Source of the DNA: Methylocapsa sp. D3K7
GTDB taxonomy: Bacteria > Pseudomonadota > Alphaproteobacteria > Rhizobiales > Beijerinckiaceae
Direction of reading: 5' to 3'
Length of the DNA: 64,000 nt
Assembly: GCF_029855125.1 (NCBI RefSeq)
Contig: NZ_CP123229.1
Coordinates: forward strand, 1,612,001-1,676,000
A model generated the notes under the pieces. The model was not told the DNA's origin, made no database searches, and saw only the letters and a program-made list of their open reading frames with translations. Shown here piece after piece: positions 10,593 through 19,752 of this stretch; the stretch's first letter is position 1; each line of letters begins with the position of its first letter. The position numbers were made by a program, and so were the translations under genes.

Positions 10593-11246
10593 ATGATTCA
10601 ATTGAGCAACGTTTTCAAATTCTACAAAACCCAACAACACATCAAGGTCGTCCTCGACCACGTTTCGACGGTTTTCGAAAGTGGCTGGTCATATGGCTTG
10701 CTTGGTGTCAATGGTGCTGGCAAATCAACAACCATGCGGCTCCTCGCCGGGACTGAACTTCCAAACTCTGGCAAAGTACGGCGTTCGGTCCGAGTCTCCT
10801 GGCCTCTCGGGTTCGCCGGGGGCTTCCATCCGCAGATGACCGGCCGCGACAACCTTCACTTTGTGGCGCGCATCTATGGCCAGAATGTGAGGAAAGTTTC
10901 GGATTTTGTGGAAGATTTCTCGGAATTGGGCGACTATCTGGATGCGCCGGTCAAAACATATTCTTCCGGCATGATGGCGCGCTTGGCTTTTGGTTTGTCC
11001 ATGGCAATCGAATTCGATTGCTATTTGATTGACGAAGTTACAGCGGTGGGAGACGCTCGTTTTCAACGGCGGTGCCAGGAAGCTTTCACCCACCGACGGA
11101 AGAATGCGGATTTGATTGTCGTGTCCCACTCGATCGAGACAATCAAATCCTATTGCGACCGGGGCGGGGTTCTGGTCGATGGGCGGCTGATCATGTTCGC
11201 TTCAGTGGATCAGGCCATCGAAATGTACAATCGCATGAATCGGTAG
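10593..11246 (+). CDS. Polysaccharide export ABC transporter ATPase (KpsT-like)
   Basis: A 217-residue ATPase of the capsule-export type. The Walker A motif is 'GVNGAGKST', the signature is 'YSSGMMARLAFGLSMA', Walker B is 'DCYLIDEVTAVGD' and the H-loop is 'VVSHS'. The short length, without the C-terminal substrate-binding domain of O-antigen Wzt proteins, points to a KpsT/BexA/CtrD-type capsule exporter. The gene starts a rightward unit with the adaptor at 11278. Its permease is probably the truncated gene at the window's left edge. The ATG at 10593 is preferred to a GTG nine bases upstream. Confidence 0.92.
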   Translation: MIQLSNVFKFYKTQQHIKVVLDHVSTVFESGWSYGLLGVNGAGKSTTMRLLAGTELPNSGKVRRSVRVSWPLGFAGGFHPQMTGRDNLHFVARIYGQNVRKVSDFVEDFSELGDYLDAPVKTYSSGMMARLAFGLSMAIEFDCYLIDEVTAVGDARFQRRCQEAFTHRRKNADLIVVSHSIETIKSYCDRGGVLVDGRLIMFASVDQAIEMYNRMNR

Positions 11247-11277
11247 GGTGCGTCATGATGCGGCTACGGTTTAACTG

Positions 11278-12570
11278 ATGACGGAAAAGATGCCTGCCGA
11301 GATCGGCGCGAACGATGCCAGCAATCGGCGCAGTGGCGGTCTTAACCCGCGTGAGCGTTCTCAGCTCATCTCCGAAGCGTTAAGTGATGCGGCCCGCAGA
11401 ATGCGGTTTTCGACCCGCGGCCGGAGATCGCTTTCCTCAGGCGGATTTCGTGCCCGGCCGGGGCAAAGAGCCCAGCAAATCTTCTACCTCGTGAGCTTCG
11501 TGGTTATGGTCGCGATCCCAATTCTTGGCGCGGCTGTCTACTATGGCTTGATTGCCAGCGACCAATATGCGGCGGAAGCGCGCTTCACCGTTCGTGGGGG
11601 TGCCGCTCCAAAACTCGACAGCCTCGCCGCCCTTACCGGCGTGCCGACAATGCAGATCATCCAAGATACGCAGATTGTTATAAATTTCATTGAAAGCCGG
11701 GCTATTGTCGAAGAGTTGGACCAGAAAATTGACCTGCGGCACATGTTCAGCCGATCTGGCATCGATATTTTTTCCCGCTTTAACCCAAAAAAACCGATCG
11801 AAAAACTTTTGCGCTATTGGAAAACAATGGTCGATACCTCCGTGCAGATGCCGTCGGGTATCGTTGTGCTTACGGTGCGCGCCTTCAGTCCGGAAGATGC
11901 AACAAAAATTGCCGATGGAATATTGGACGCTAGCGAGAAGCTGATCAATGATATGAATGATCGCATGCGCCGTGATGCAGTTGCTTTGAGCGAGTTGGAA
12001 CAGCAGCGCGCCGGGGAGCGGCTGACTCAAGCTCGTATCGCGCTGGAAAAAGCACGCAACGACGAAGGCATGTTGAGTGCGGAGGGTACTGCGGACGCCG
12101 TGAATAACCTTATTGGTGCTGCACGGAGTGATCTTCTCAAGATGCAACAGGAGTTTGAAACCCAAAAGCGCAATGTTTCGATCAACGCACCGCAAATGCG
12201 TTACCTGCAAACGCGCATAAACGCCACAAATGAGCAAATTGCTTTGTTACAAGAGAAACTGACAAACACAACAGACAAGGACGGCGCCAAGGCCATCTCA
12301 AATGTTATGTCTAAATTGAATCATTTGGAACTCGATCGTCAAATTTCCGAAAAACTTTATAGTTCGACCGTTGCCGCACTCGAACGGGCCCGCCTTTCGA
12401 GCGAAAGCAAAACGCTTTATATAAATTCATTCGTTCTTCCTGTATTGCCGCAAGAAGCCAAATATCCCCGACGCTTTTTGATCATTTGCGGCGTCGCTGT
12501 AGCATCCCTCCTGTTCTGGGGTCTCCTTTGTGGATTAACCGCCTTGGTGCGCAACAACATCGCACGGTAA
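11278..12570 (+). CDS. Capsule polysaccharide export inner-membrane protein (KpsE/CtrB/BexC family), copy 2
   Basis: A 430-residue adaptor with the same plan as the protein at 3059: a membrane segment around 65-90 ('VSFVVMVAIPILGAAVYYGL'), the 'SDQYAAEARFTVRGG' motif, a long periplasmic coiled coil (about 225-365) and a C-terminal membrane segment ('FLIICGVAVASLLFWGLLCG'). It follows the KpsT-like ATPase by 31 bases on the same strand and probably forms an operon with it. It is clearly diverged from copy 1 and is not a recent duplicate. Confidence 0.88.
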   Translation: MTEKMPAEIGANDASNRRSGGLNPRERSQLISEALSDAARRMRFSTRGRRSLSSGGFRARPGQRAQQIFYLVSFVVMVAIPILGAAVYYGLIASDQYAAEARFTVRGGAAPKLDSLAALTGVPTMQIIQDTQIVINFIESRAIVEELDQKIDLRHMFSRSGIDIFSRFNPKKPIEKLLRYWKTMVDTSVQMPSGIVVLTVRAFSPEDATKIADGILDASEKLINDMNDRMRRDAVALSELEQQRAGERLTQARIALEKARNDEGMLSAEGTADAVNNLIGAARSDLLKMQQEFETQKRNVSINAPQMRYLQTRINATNEQIALLQEKLTNTTDKDGAKAISNVMSKLNHLELDRQISEKLYSSTVAALERARLSSESKTLYINSFVLPVLPQEAKYPRRFLIICGVAVASLLFWGLLCGLTALVRNNIAR

Positions 12571-12619
12571 ACCCGCAGGAGCCAACACCGTGTGTTGTTA
12601 GCCATCAGCCTAGCCAAAG

Positions 12620-14815
12620 TCACATACGGGCAGAAGGCAAATGGTCAAGCATGACTAAGCTGGGTTCCGAGCGGTTGCGCGTGTACCAGGGATTTGCTGC
12701 CCGGTCCTGATATTTCGATGTCCCATGACGGGCATCGAGATTTGCTTGCTCCCTTCGAAAGCGAGCGATATTTTCACGCGTCTCATCGCTTCCGCGCGAA
12801 GCGGACTCATGATGAATCAAAGTAGCAAATGGCGTCCACACGATACGATAACCAAGTTGTCCGGCTCGCAGACAAAAGTCGACGTCGTTGTAGGCGATAG
12901 CAAAAGCTTCTTCGTCAAAAAGACCAACTCTTTCCACGCATGTGCGCGAGATGAGCATACAGGCGCCGGTGACGGCGGTAAGCGATTGGCGGACGTGGAG
13001 ACGCGCCATTGGGCCGGGAAAGCTATGTGGCTTGCCGCTAAACCAATGTCCCGCGAAACCACCGAACCCCACGATAACACCCGCGTGCTGGATGGTTTTA
13101 TCTGGATAGAGCAAGCGGGCCCCCACAATTCCCGTGCGTGGGTAATCAAAGCATCCCACCATTTCGCGAAGCCACTCCGAATCCATGATCTCGATATCAT
13201 TGTTGAGCAAGAGAATGAGATCGCCACTTGCAAGACGGATCCCTTTGTTGACCGAGCGCGCAAAGTTGAATGGTTCGGGCTCGATCTTCACAATCGTCGT
13301 GGACCGCTGACGGGCGTGAGATCGATAAAGATTAAGGACGCGCGCGTCCGTTGACCCATTGTCTATCACGATAATTTCGATATCCGGATAATCCGTCTTG
13401 GTCTCGAGTTCAACGAGCAACCGTGAGATGAGTTCGAAGGCATTGCGGTTCGGGATAACGATCGAAACCCTTGGTACAGATCTTTTGATAAGATCGAAGC
13501 GTATCCGATGAAGATGCGTGGTGAGAGCGCTTTCGACTACGACAGGGTGTCCATTGACCGCATAATGATGCGCGAGTGCCTTGCGCGCATGCAGGGTCGC
13601 TGTATCCAAAAAGCGCGAGGAATAGCTGCGATCGTCGCGGCGCCAGACATATGCGGGATAGGGAAGATGCAATATCTCCTCATCACCCAAACCATTGAGG
13701 TAGCGCAACAGGAACTCGTAATCCTGGGAGCCCTGAAACCCGTCACACAATCCGCCACATTCGACGATCCGTTTCTTAAGGCAGAGCGACAGATGGTTGA
13801 TGTAGTTTACGCCAGAAAAAAGAACTGGGTCATGAGCCGGTTTGAGAAAATAGCCGGTTGGCTGCAGGGTAGCGTTGGCGATGATTTCATCCGTGTAGAC
13901 AAATTTAGCGAGCGGGTGGGCTTCGAGCGTCTTGGCGATGAGAGACGCGGCATGAGGGGAGAGCGCGTCGTCGTGGTCGACAAAACCGATCCAGGTTCCA
14001 TCGGCCGCGGCAATTCCTGCATTCGTCGCCGCCGCGATCCCCCGATTCTCGATGTTGCGCAGGATGACAACATTGGGTTCGGATCGACGAGAGTCTAACC
14101 AAGCCCTTGTCGCCGTTGACGTCGAACCGTCGTCGCTCAACACCATCTGGACAAGACTCTGTTCTTGAATCCGGAAAGAAGCCAATAAATCGTCGAGATA
14201 GCGGCTTGGCGTATTAAAAGTTGGTACAACAAAGGATATAAGAGGGATGGTATTCTCGTGGTTTGACAGAAGCGGCGGCGCTTGAATCGCGGCAAGTCCG
14301 ACAACTTTGCTATAATGATCTGCCACGCTGGAAAAAGACGTTTTAACGGGACGAAAAGATCCTGTCTCATTCGACCAAAGTGGATCTTCGCCGAAACGAG
14401 CAAACAGAGTCGCATGCGCGCTTTGCTGCCCATTCCACTGCGTGGCGCGTGCGAGTTGCTTTTGTACGGGACCGGCCGCATTTGACCAAGTAATGGTCAA
14501 GCGAAACCGAACAGGCCGCGAGCAAGGGTCGAGGCGAATCCGGAGAAGGCTGGGCAGGCTGCGCGGCGCGACAACACAGACAAGTCTTTTCCCAATGCCA
14601 AGGGCAAAGCTCTCGGCCTCAGAAAACTTCATTCCAGTATCGAGATACAGCACAGGATCAATCGTGCTCGCGGCGCCTTCAAGGTGAATCAGAAGGAAAC
14701 GAGGCCGGAGCAGTTGAAACGACAGAAGAAAGGCAGGATCCTCATCGATGGCTTGCCATGTTGACAAGCCTCGCAGTCTCAATCCAGATAATGGTCGAAA
14801 AGGAAAAGGAACCAC
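12620..14815 (-). CDS. Two-domain family 2 glycosyltransferase
   Basis: A 731-residue protein with two GT2 domains. The first (about 190-400) opens with 'ISFVVPTFNTPSRYLDDLLA' and has 'IGFVDHDDALSPH' as the DxD-like motif. The second (about 430-660) opens with 'VSIVIPNRNAFELISRLLVE' and has 'LILLLNNDIEIMDSEW' and 'YNDVDFCLRAGQLGY'. Tandem GT2 architecture is typical of enzymes that add two sugars or a repeated unit in O-antigen and rhamnan synthesis. It converges with the KpsE-like gene at 11278, 49 bases away. The start is a GTG. Linkage and donor sugars are unknown. Confidence 0.82.
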   Translation of the reverse strand: MVPFPFRPLSGLRLRGLSTWQAIDEDPAFLLSFQLLRPRFLLIHLEGAASTIDPVLYLDTGMKFSEAESFALGIGKRLVCVVAPRSLPSLLRIRLDPCSRPVRFRLTITWSNAAGPVQKQLARATQWNGQQSAHATLFARFGEDPLWSNETGSFRPVKTSFSSVADHYSKVVGLAAIQAPPLLSNHENTIPLISFVVPTFNTPSRYLDDLLASFRIQEQSLVQMVLSDDGSTSTATRAWLDSRRSEPNVVILRNIENRGIAAATNAGIAAADGTWIGFVDHDDALSPHAASLIAKTLEAHPLAKFVYTDEIIANATLQPTGYFLKPAHDPVLFSGVNYINHLSLCLKKRIVECGGLCDGFQGSQDYEFLLRYLNGLGDEEILHLPYPAYVWRRDDRSYSSRFLDTATLHARKALAHHYAVNGHPVVVESALTTHLHRIRFDLIKRSVPRVSIVIPNRNAFELISRLLVELETKTDYPDIEIIVIDNGSTDARVLNLYRSHARQRSTTIVKIEPEPFNFARSVNKGIRLASGDLILLLNNDIEIMDSEWLREMVGCFDYPRTGIVGARLLYPDKTIQHAGVIVGFGGFAGHWFSGKPHSFPGPMARLHVRQSLTAVTGACMLISRTCVERVGLFDEEAFAIAYNDVDFCLRAGQLGYRIVWTPFATLIHHESASRGSDETRENIARFRREQANLDARHGTSKYQDRAANPWYTRNRSEPSLVMLDHLPSARM

Positions 14816-15089
14816 GCTGTCACTCGAAGGAGAAGCGAACAGAAAGTGCAGAAACGCGATTTTGTGTAACGCGTCAGTTTTGTTGGACGCACCTGCGGCA
14901 ACGAGAACAGCAAGATGCGGTCACATTTTGAGATGATTGTCGCGGAATGACATAAACGCAAGCGGTTTGTTGATCGAATTCAGGATAGAATTGCAAAGTC
15001 TCGCAGGGAGAGAACCGGAAAAGACCATGCGTGGCCATCAGAACCGACATGCCTTGAGCGAACGTGCCTGTTGAGGCGATAATCAAATT
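14816..15089. other. Intergenic stretch
   Basis: A 274-base region between a small gene and the large glycosyltransferase. It holds a 70-codon TTG-started frame (14874-15086) and other short frames, but none has a convincing ribosome-binding site or recognisable sequence. It may contain the promoter of the leftward glycosyltransferase. Confidence 0.4.
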
Positions 15090-15302
15090 TCAATCGATCC
15101 AGCCATGCATACGCGCCTGATGGAGAGCAAATGTCCGGGCTTGATTTCGGAGGCTGAGATCCGAGGGCTTGAGCTCATTGCCAGCTTCGCCGTCAAATTT
15201 CCGGCCCTTCATTACAAATAAAAAACGCACGCCAGCAGGCAAATGGCGAACAAGAATTGTCGCGTTGCTTGCCTCTTCGATAACAAATTCATCTTGGGCC
15301 AT
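15090..15302 (-). CDS. Small hypothetical protein
   Basis: A 70-residue soluble, charged protein beginning MAQDEFVIEEASNATILV. I do not recognise it. Support for a real gene is the GGGAGA ribosome-binding site seven bases before the ATG and a composition unlike a random frame ('RHLPAGVRFLFVMKGRKFDG'). It lies at the edge of the polysaccharide locus on the same strand as the glycosyltransferase. It could also be the N-terminal remnant of a larger decayed gene. Confidence 0.45.
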   Translation of the reverse strand: MAQDEFVIEEASNATILVRHLPAGVRFLFVMKGRKFDGEAGNELKPSDLSLRNQARTFALHQARMHGWID

Positions 15303-15611
15303 GTCAAATTTCTCCCGCAGTTTTACGCCGGTCCTCCACTTTGCAGGCGCTTCGCTTCATCTTCGATCAGAGAGGAAGGATCCTTGCCGCGCGCGGCGTG
15401 GGACAGCCTCTCAATTTGTAAGGACGCTCCAGGCTAGATTTATCCGACAGATCGTCGTTCTTTTGGCTGCTTGCCCTTTCGGCTGCTTAAGCGTGAGAGC
15501 TGTGGAGCCAGGGCTCGCAATCTGCGCGTCTTCTCCGGCGCGGGACGTCTCCATGAATCCATCAGCGCATAAGTTGGGCGCCCCCGCCGGCGCGGCTCTT
15601 CCTTCGTCGAT
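15303..15611. other. Intergenic stretch without a convincing gene
   Basis: A 309-base region between the small hypothetical gene and the 3' end of copA. An 88-codon leftward frame (15440-15706) overlaps the copA end, but it is arginine-rich with no family resemblance and looks like a shadow. I see no clear terminator or repeat here. Confidence 0.4.
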
Positions 15612-18276
15612 CTATTCCGCTGGCGCTTGCCGCAACCCTTCCGTTCCATCTGCCGATGCTCTGGCATGCTGGGAGAGCGGCACGAAACGCTGCAGCCGCA
15701 GCGCATTTAGCACCACGAAGACCGAGGAAAACGCCATGGCGCCCGCCGCCAGCATCGGCGAAAGCAGGATACCGAAGGCTGGATAGAGCATCCCCCCCGC
15801 GACCGGAATCAAAAGGATATTATAGGCGAACGCCCATAGCAGATTCTGTTTTATGTTACGCATCGTGGCCCGGCTGAGTGCCACGGCGGCCGCTGTAACC
15901 CTAAGGTCACCCGACATCAAAACGACATCGGCCGCCTCGATGGCGACATCCGTGCCGCCGCCGATGGCCAAGCCGACATCGGCTTCCGCCAGCGCTGGCG
16001 CGTCGTTGATGCCATCGCCAACAAAGGCGATTGTCCGATGCCGCGCGCGGAGTTCCCGCAGCGCTTCGATCTTACCCTGCGGAAGCACTTCGGCGACGGC
16101 CGCGCCGATCCCGGCCTCACGGGCAATTGCTTCGGCCGTACGGCGATTGTCGCCCGTCACCATGATGACCTCGAGCCCTTGCTCGCGCAGCGCCGCGACC
16201 GCTTGCCGTGCCGTTGGCGCAATCGGATCGGCGATCGCAAGCAGACCCGCGAGCTTGCCGTCGATCTCCGCATAGAGAGGCGATTTCGCAGCCTCGCCAA
16301 AACGCGCCGCCGCCTCGGCGAAGTCCATGACATCGACTCCAAGAGTGCGCATGAAACGATCGGCGCCGACCGCGACATGATGTCCTTCGACCACTGCTTC
16401 GGCGCCAAGACCAGGCCGCGCGGCGAAGTTTTCCGCCCGCGCGGTGATTGCTCCGGCGGGTTCGCTGTTTCCGGCGCGACTCCTGAGCCGAACAAGCTTC
16501 GATAAAAACGTCCGCCAAGCCGGACCTTCCCGTAACGTTTGAAGGTTTGGCTCGGGGTCAACCCAGGCAGCCAGCTTCTCACCCGCACCGGCTTGCTTGG
16601 CTGCGGCAGTGATCGCCATCGCGATAGGATGTTCGGAACGCGACTCCACAGCAGCGATAAAGGCGAGCACTTCATTCCGGTCAAAGCCCGGCGCAGCGAG
16701 AAAATCCGTCAGCTCGGGATGTCCTTTGGTAATGGTCCCCGTCTTGTCCAAAGCGATTGCGCTGACATTCGCAAGAGTCTGCAAGGCATCCCCTTTGCGA
16801 AAGAGAACGCCCAATTCCGCACCGCGTCCCGTGCCGACCATGATCGATGTTGGCGTGGCAAGACCCATGGCGCAGGGGCAAGCGATGATCAGCACGGCGA
16901 CCATCTGGATTAATGCGTAGCTCAACGAGGGCGCGGGCCCGAGCCAAAGCCAAAGCACGAAGGTCAAGGCCGCGACCGCGATCACAGCGGGGACGAACCA
17001 TGCCGTCACCTTGTCCACCAGAGCCTGGATTGGCAATTTCGCGCCCTGCGCTTGCTCAACCATGCGAATGATCTGCGCCAGCACCGTATCGGCGCCGGTC
17101 TTGGTGACCTTGAAGGTGAAGCTGCCTGTCTTGTTGATCGTCCCGCCGACCACGGACGCGCTGGCACCCTTTGCCACCGAAACAGGTTCCCCGGTCAGCA
17201 TCGATTCATCGACAAAGGAGGAGCCTTCCAAAACCTGCCCGTCGACAGGTACTTTTTCGCCTGGCTTGACCAGAACAATGTCCCCCACGGCGACCTCATC
17301 GAGAGCAATATCGACCGGCGTTCCCTCGCGCAGGACGTGGGCGGTCTTAGGCTTGAGGCTGATCAACTGTTCGATGGCCGCGCCGGTGCGGCCCTTTGCC
17401 CGTGCTTCCAAGCTCCGGCCAAGCAAGATCAGAGTCACGATCACCGCGGCAGATTCGAAGTAGACATGCGAGGTTCCCGCCGGAAAGAGACCCGGCGCGA
17501 AGGTCACGAGCGTCGAATAGACGAAGGCAGCGCCAGCACCGAGCGCGACCAGCGCGTTCATATCGGGGGTCTTGCGCCATAATGCCGGAAGTCCGGTCGA
17601 AAAAAACCGCCGGCCAGGTCCGAACAAAACCAATGCAGTCAACACGAATTGCACAATCCGGCTGGCCTGCATGCCGATTGTATTCATGACAAGCCGATGG
17701 ACGGCGGGAAACAGGTGAGAGCCCATCTCGAGCGCGAAGACAGGTGTTGTCAAAATCATGGCGGCCATAAGCGCGCGTGAGATCATGGGATTCTTTGTCA
17801 CGCTGCGCGGCACCTGATGGAGCAAACGCATCCGGCTTGAGTTCATGCGCCGGATAACCCGCTGAACTTGCCGCCTTGGCGAGGGTTTCGGCATTCGTAG
17901 TCCCCGCCGCAAAGCGCACCGTCCCCGTTCTGGTGGCGAGATTGACATTGGCTTCGATTACGCCGGGAATTTTCTTGAACGCTTTTTCGACATGTTTCAC
18001 GCAAGAAGCGCAACTCATTTTGTCGATGTCGAACCGCGCTGTTTCAACCGTGGTCCCATAACCCGCCTTGCCGATCGCGGCGACGACAGCTGCAATGTCG
18101 GGGGCACCCGAAAATACCACTTCGGCGCGCTTCGTCACGAGATTGACCGAGGCGGAAGCAACGCCCGGCGTGGCGACAATCGCCTTCTCCACCCGCGAGA
18201 CGCAGGACGCGCATATCATGCCGTCGATCTCAAGGCTGAATCCGGCGGCCTGCTTTGAAGCGGCTGGAGAAGACAT
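15612..18276 (-). pseudogene. copA: Copper-translocating P1B-type ATPase CopA, interrupted by a frameshift
   Basis: CopA exports Cu(I) across the inner membrane. The first frame (from 18276) encodes two metal-binding domains, with 'GMICASC' (C22/C25) and 'KMSCASC' (C89/C92). Near 17785-17800 the homology moves to another frame, open from 17948 to 15612. That frame holds eight-TM P1B features: 'TGEP', the 'CPC' metal site, 'DKTGT' with the phosphorylated Asp, 'SEHPIA' and '[10 protein letters not shown]'. Joining them needs one base to be skipped (+1). The first frame stays open to 17347, so no short chaperone is made by a nearby stop. The nucleotide-binding domain also has an unusual insertion of about 40 codons (16440-16560). 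The frameshift may be real or a sequence error. Confidence 0.88.
16524..16546. repeat. Inverted repeat resembling a CueR/MerR-type operator, inside copA
   Basis: The plus strand reads ACCTTC, eleven bases, then GAAGGT. Copper-responsive CueR/HmrR operators have the same arms with a nine-base spacing. This one lies within the coding insertion of copA rather than in a promoter, so it may be a coincidence or the trace of an inserted regulatory segment. Confidence 0.35.
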
Positions 18277-18385
18277 TGGTGTTTTCCTTCAGTCCACGAT
18301 CCGCGAAAGTGGAATGCCGTTTCGCGGCAAGATCATCCGAACTATGGGAACCAGGAACATGATGAGGTAAAATCTAATCGCGTTG

Positions 18386-18634
18386 TTAGGCCGCGTTCTC
18401 AACCATGCATTCATAGCCAGCTTCGCCAATCGCGGCGATGACCGCCGCGATATCTGGGACCCCCGCAAAGACCACATTGGCGCGTTTTGCCGCAAGATCG
18501 ACGGAGACCGAGACAACGCCTGGCGTGACGGAAATCGCTTTCTCGACGCGCGCCACGCAGGACTCGCAGGCCATACCCTCCACACGAACGCTGAAAACTT
18601 TGGGGTTCTTCGGATCGGAGGAGAGAGAGGACAT
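18386..18634 (-). CDS. copZ: Heavy-metal-associated domain protein (CopZ-like copper chaperone)
   Basis: An 82-residue single HMA domain with the metal-binding motif 'GMACESCVARVEKAI' and the expected beta-alpha-beta pattern. It would carry Cu(I) to the ATPase encoded 109 bases downstream. It closely resembles the first HMA domain of that ATPase ('CVSRVEKAIVATPGVAS' against 'CVARVEKAISVTPGVVS'; both have 'PDIAAV' and 'EAGY/KAGY'), so it probably arose by local duplication. Both genes are likely one copper-induced unit. The gene symbol is by function. Confidence 0.88.
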   Translation of the reverse strand: MSSLSSDPKNPKVFSVRVEGMACESCVARVEKAISVTPGVVSVSVDLAAKRANVVFAGVPDIAAVIAAIGEAGYECMVENAA

Positions 18635-18938
18635 CGGCAGTTTCCTTCACAAACAGATGAGCTAACGGCAGCCCTTCATCGTAGATCGGCACCAGCCAGT
18701 ACGAAAACAAGTACGGCCGAAGCGAATGACTCGTGATCACGGCCTCTTCTCCATTGTGTCCTTTGCTGAACAATCCGGCAGTGAATGACTTGGGCCGGTT
18801 CAACTTTTCGACATTACGCCGCGGATTGACCTTGGCGCGCGCCATTTCACCGCAACGCCACCGCCGCTATTGCACTCTCATTGGGATGCAGGTGTGCGGC
18901 TTCTATCGAGAAATGAGTTTTGACGGGCTCACGGTCTC
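18635..18938. other. Intergenic region upstream of the copper genes
   Basis: A 304-base stretch between the end of tonB and the start of the copZ-like gene. It should hold the promoter of copZ-copA. I find no canonical CueR operator here. A leftward frame (18411-18845) runs in from this region but overlaps copZ out of frame and has no recognisable homology. Confidence 0.4.
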
Positions 18939-19697
18939 CTATCTTATTGCGAATCGGATTGGGAGGATGAAGTTGGCGGTTGTTTCCATGGCTGGACAGC
19001 TGGCGCCTCGGGCCATTTGGAGTGCCGCCTGGTCGAGCGCTGACGACCCCGAGCTGCCGACGACGCGGGCCGACTGGACATGCCCGTTGCGGCCAATCGT
19101 GAGGGCGAGGCGGACCGTTCCTTGTTCACCCCGCGCCCGCGCCGCTTCCGGGTAATGTCTGGCCAGGCTCCCAAGCCCCGCCGCGCAGGCGCTCCGCGCG
19201 GCGGCGGCGGCCGCCGAATTCGCGGCGTGCGAGGAGGCCGCGCGCGACGCCGCCGCGGAGGCGCGGGGCGGCGCGCTGGTGCGCGGCGCTGGCGGCTCAT
19301 GCACCCGTTTCACCACCGGCTTCGGGATTTCCTTTTCGATTTTCTTCGGCTTTGGTTTTGGCTTATGCGGCGTCATCAGCACGACGTTGGGCTTCGGCGT
19401 GGGGGCAAGCTCCGGTACCGGAATCGTCTGCTGCTGTTCGACCTCCTCGGGCTGCGCCTCGGTCATTTGGGGTCCCGGGGTGACCTCGGCGGGCGACTGC
19501 GTGGGCGGCGCGACGTCCAGGGGCGCAAGCTCGATCATGATCGCCGCCGGAGGCTCCCCGCCGGCCCGCAAGTCACGGATATACAAGATCCAAAAGACGA
19601 TCGCCGCGTGAACAAGGATGACTGCGGCGGCGGCCAAGAGCCAGCGCTGCCAGGACGGCTCATCCCCGGGATGCAGAACCGTCTTGGCGACCGTCAC
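18939..19697 (-). CDS. tonB: TonB energy-transducing protein
   Basis: TonB links the inner-membrane ExbBD motor to outer-membrane receptors. After a short cytoplasmic start there is one membrane anchor ('WLLAAAAVILVHAAIVFWIL'). A proline/lysine-rich periplasmic spacer follows ('PHKPKPKPKKIEKEIPKPVV'), then an Ala/Ser-rich stretch and the C-terminal TonB domain ('YPEAARARGEQGTVRLALTI' ending 'FILPIRFAIR'). The GTG at 19697 is chosen because a GGAG lies eight bases upstream and it leaves about 19 residues before the membrane anchor. The frame is open much further upstream, into the displaced end of exbD, with no stop between them. Confidence 0.85.
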   Translation of the reverse strand: MTVAKTVLHPGDEPSWQRWLLAAAAVILVHAAIVFWILYIRDLRAGGEPPAAIMIELAPLDVAPPTQSPAEVTPGPQMTEAQPEEVEQQQTIPVPELAPTPKPNVVLMTPHKPKPKPKKIEKEIPKPVVKRVHEPPAPRTSAPPRASAAASRAASSHAANSAAAAAARSACAAGLGSLARHYPEAARARGEQGTVRLALTIGRNGHVQSARVVGSSGSSALDQAALQMARGASCPAMETTANFILPIRFAIR

Positions 19698-19752
19698 GGC
19701 CTCGGCTCCAGAGTTTGACTGGCTGGAGGCTTGCCTCCTGACAGCGGGCCCC

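Noticed and set aside
14874..15086. TTG-started 70-codon frame after the small hypothetical gene
   Set aside because: No clear ribosome-binding site or recognisable sequence; kept only as a note that the region could hold a decayed gene.
15440..15706. 88-codon leftward frame at the copA 3' end
   Set aside because: Overlaps copA, arginine-rich, no homology or ribosome-binding site.
17785..17948. Programmed frameshifting in copA as in E. coli
   Set aside because: The shift needed is +1, no slippery heptamer is evident and there is no nearby stop in the first frame.
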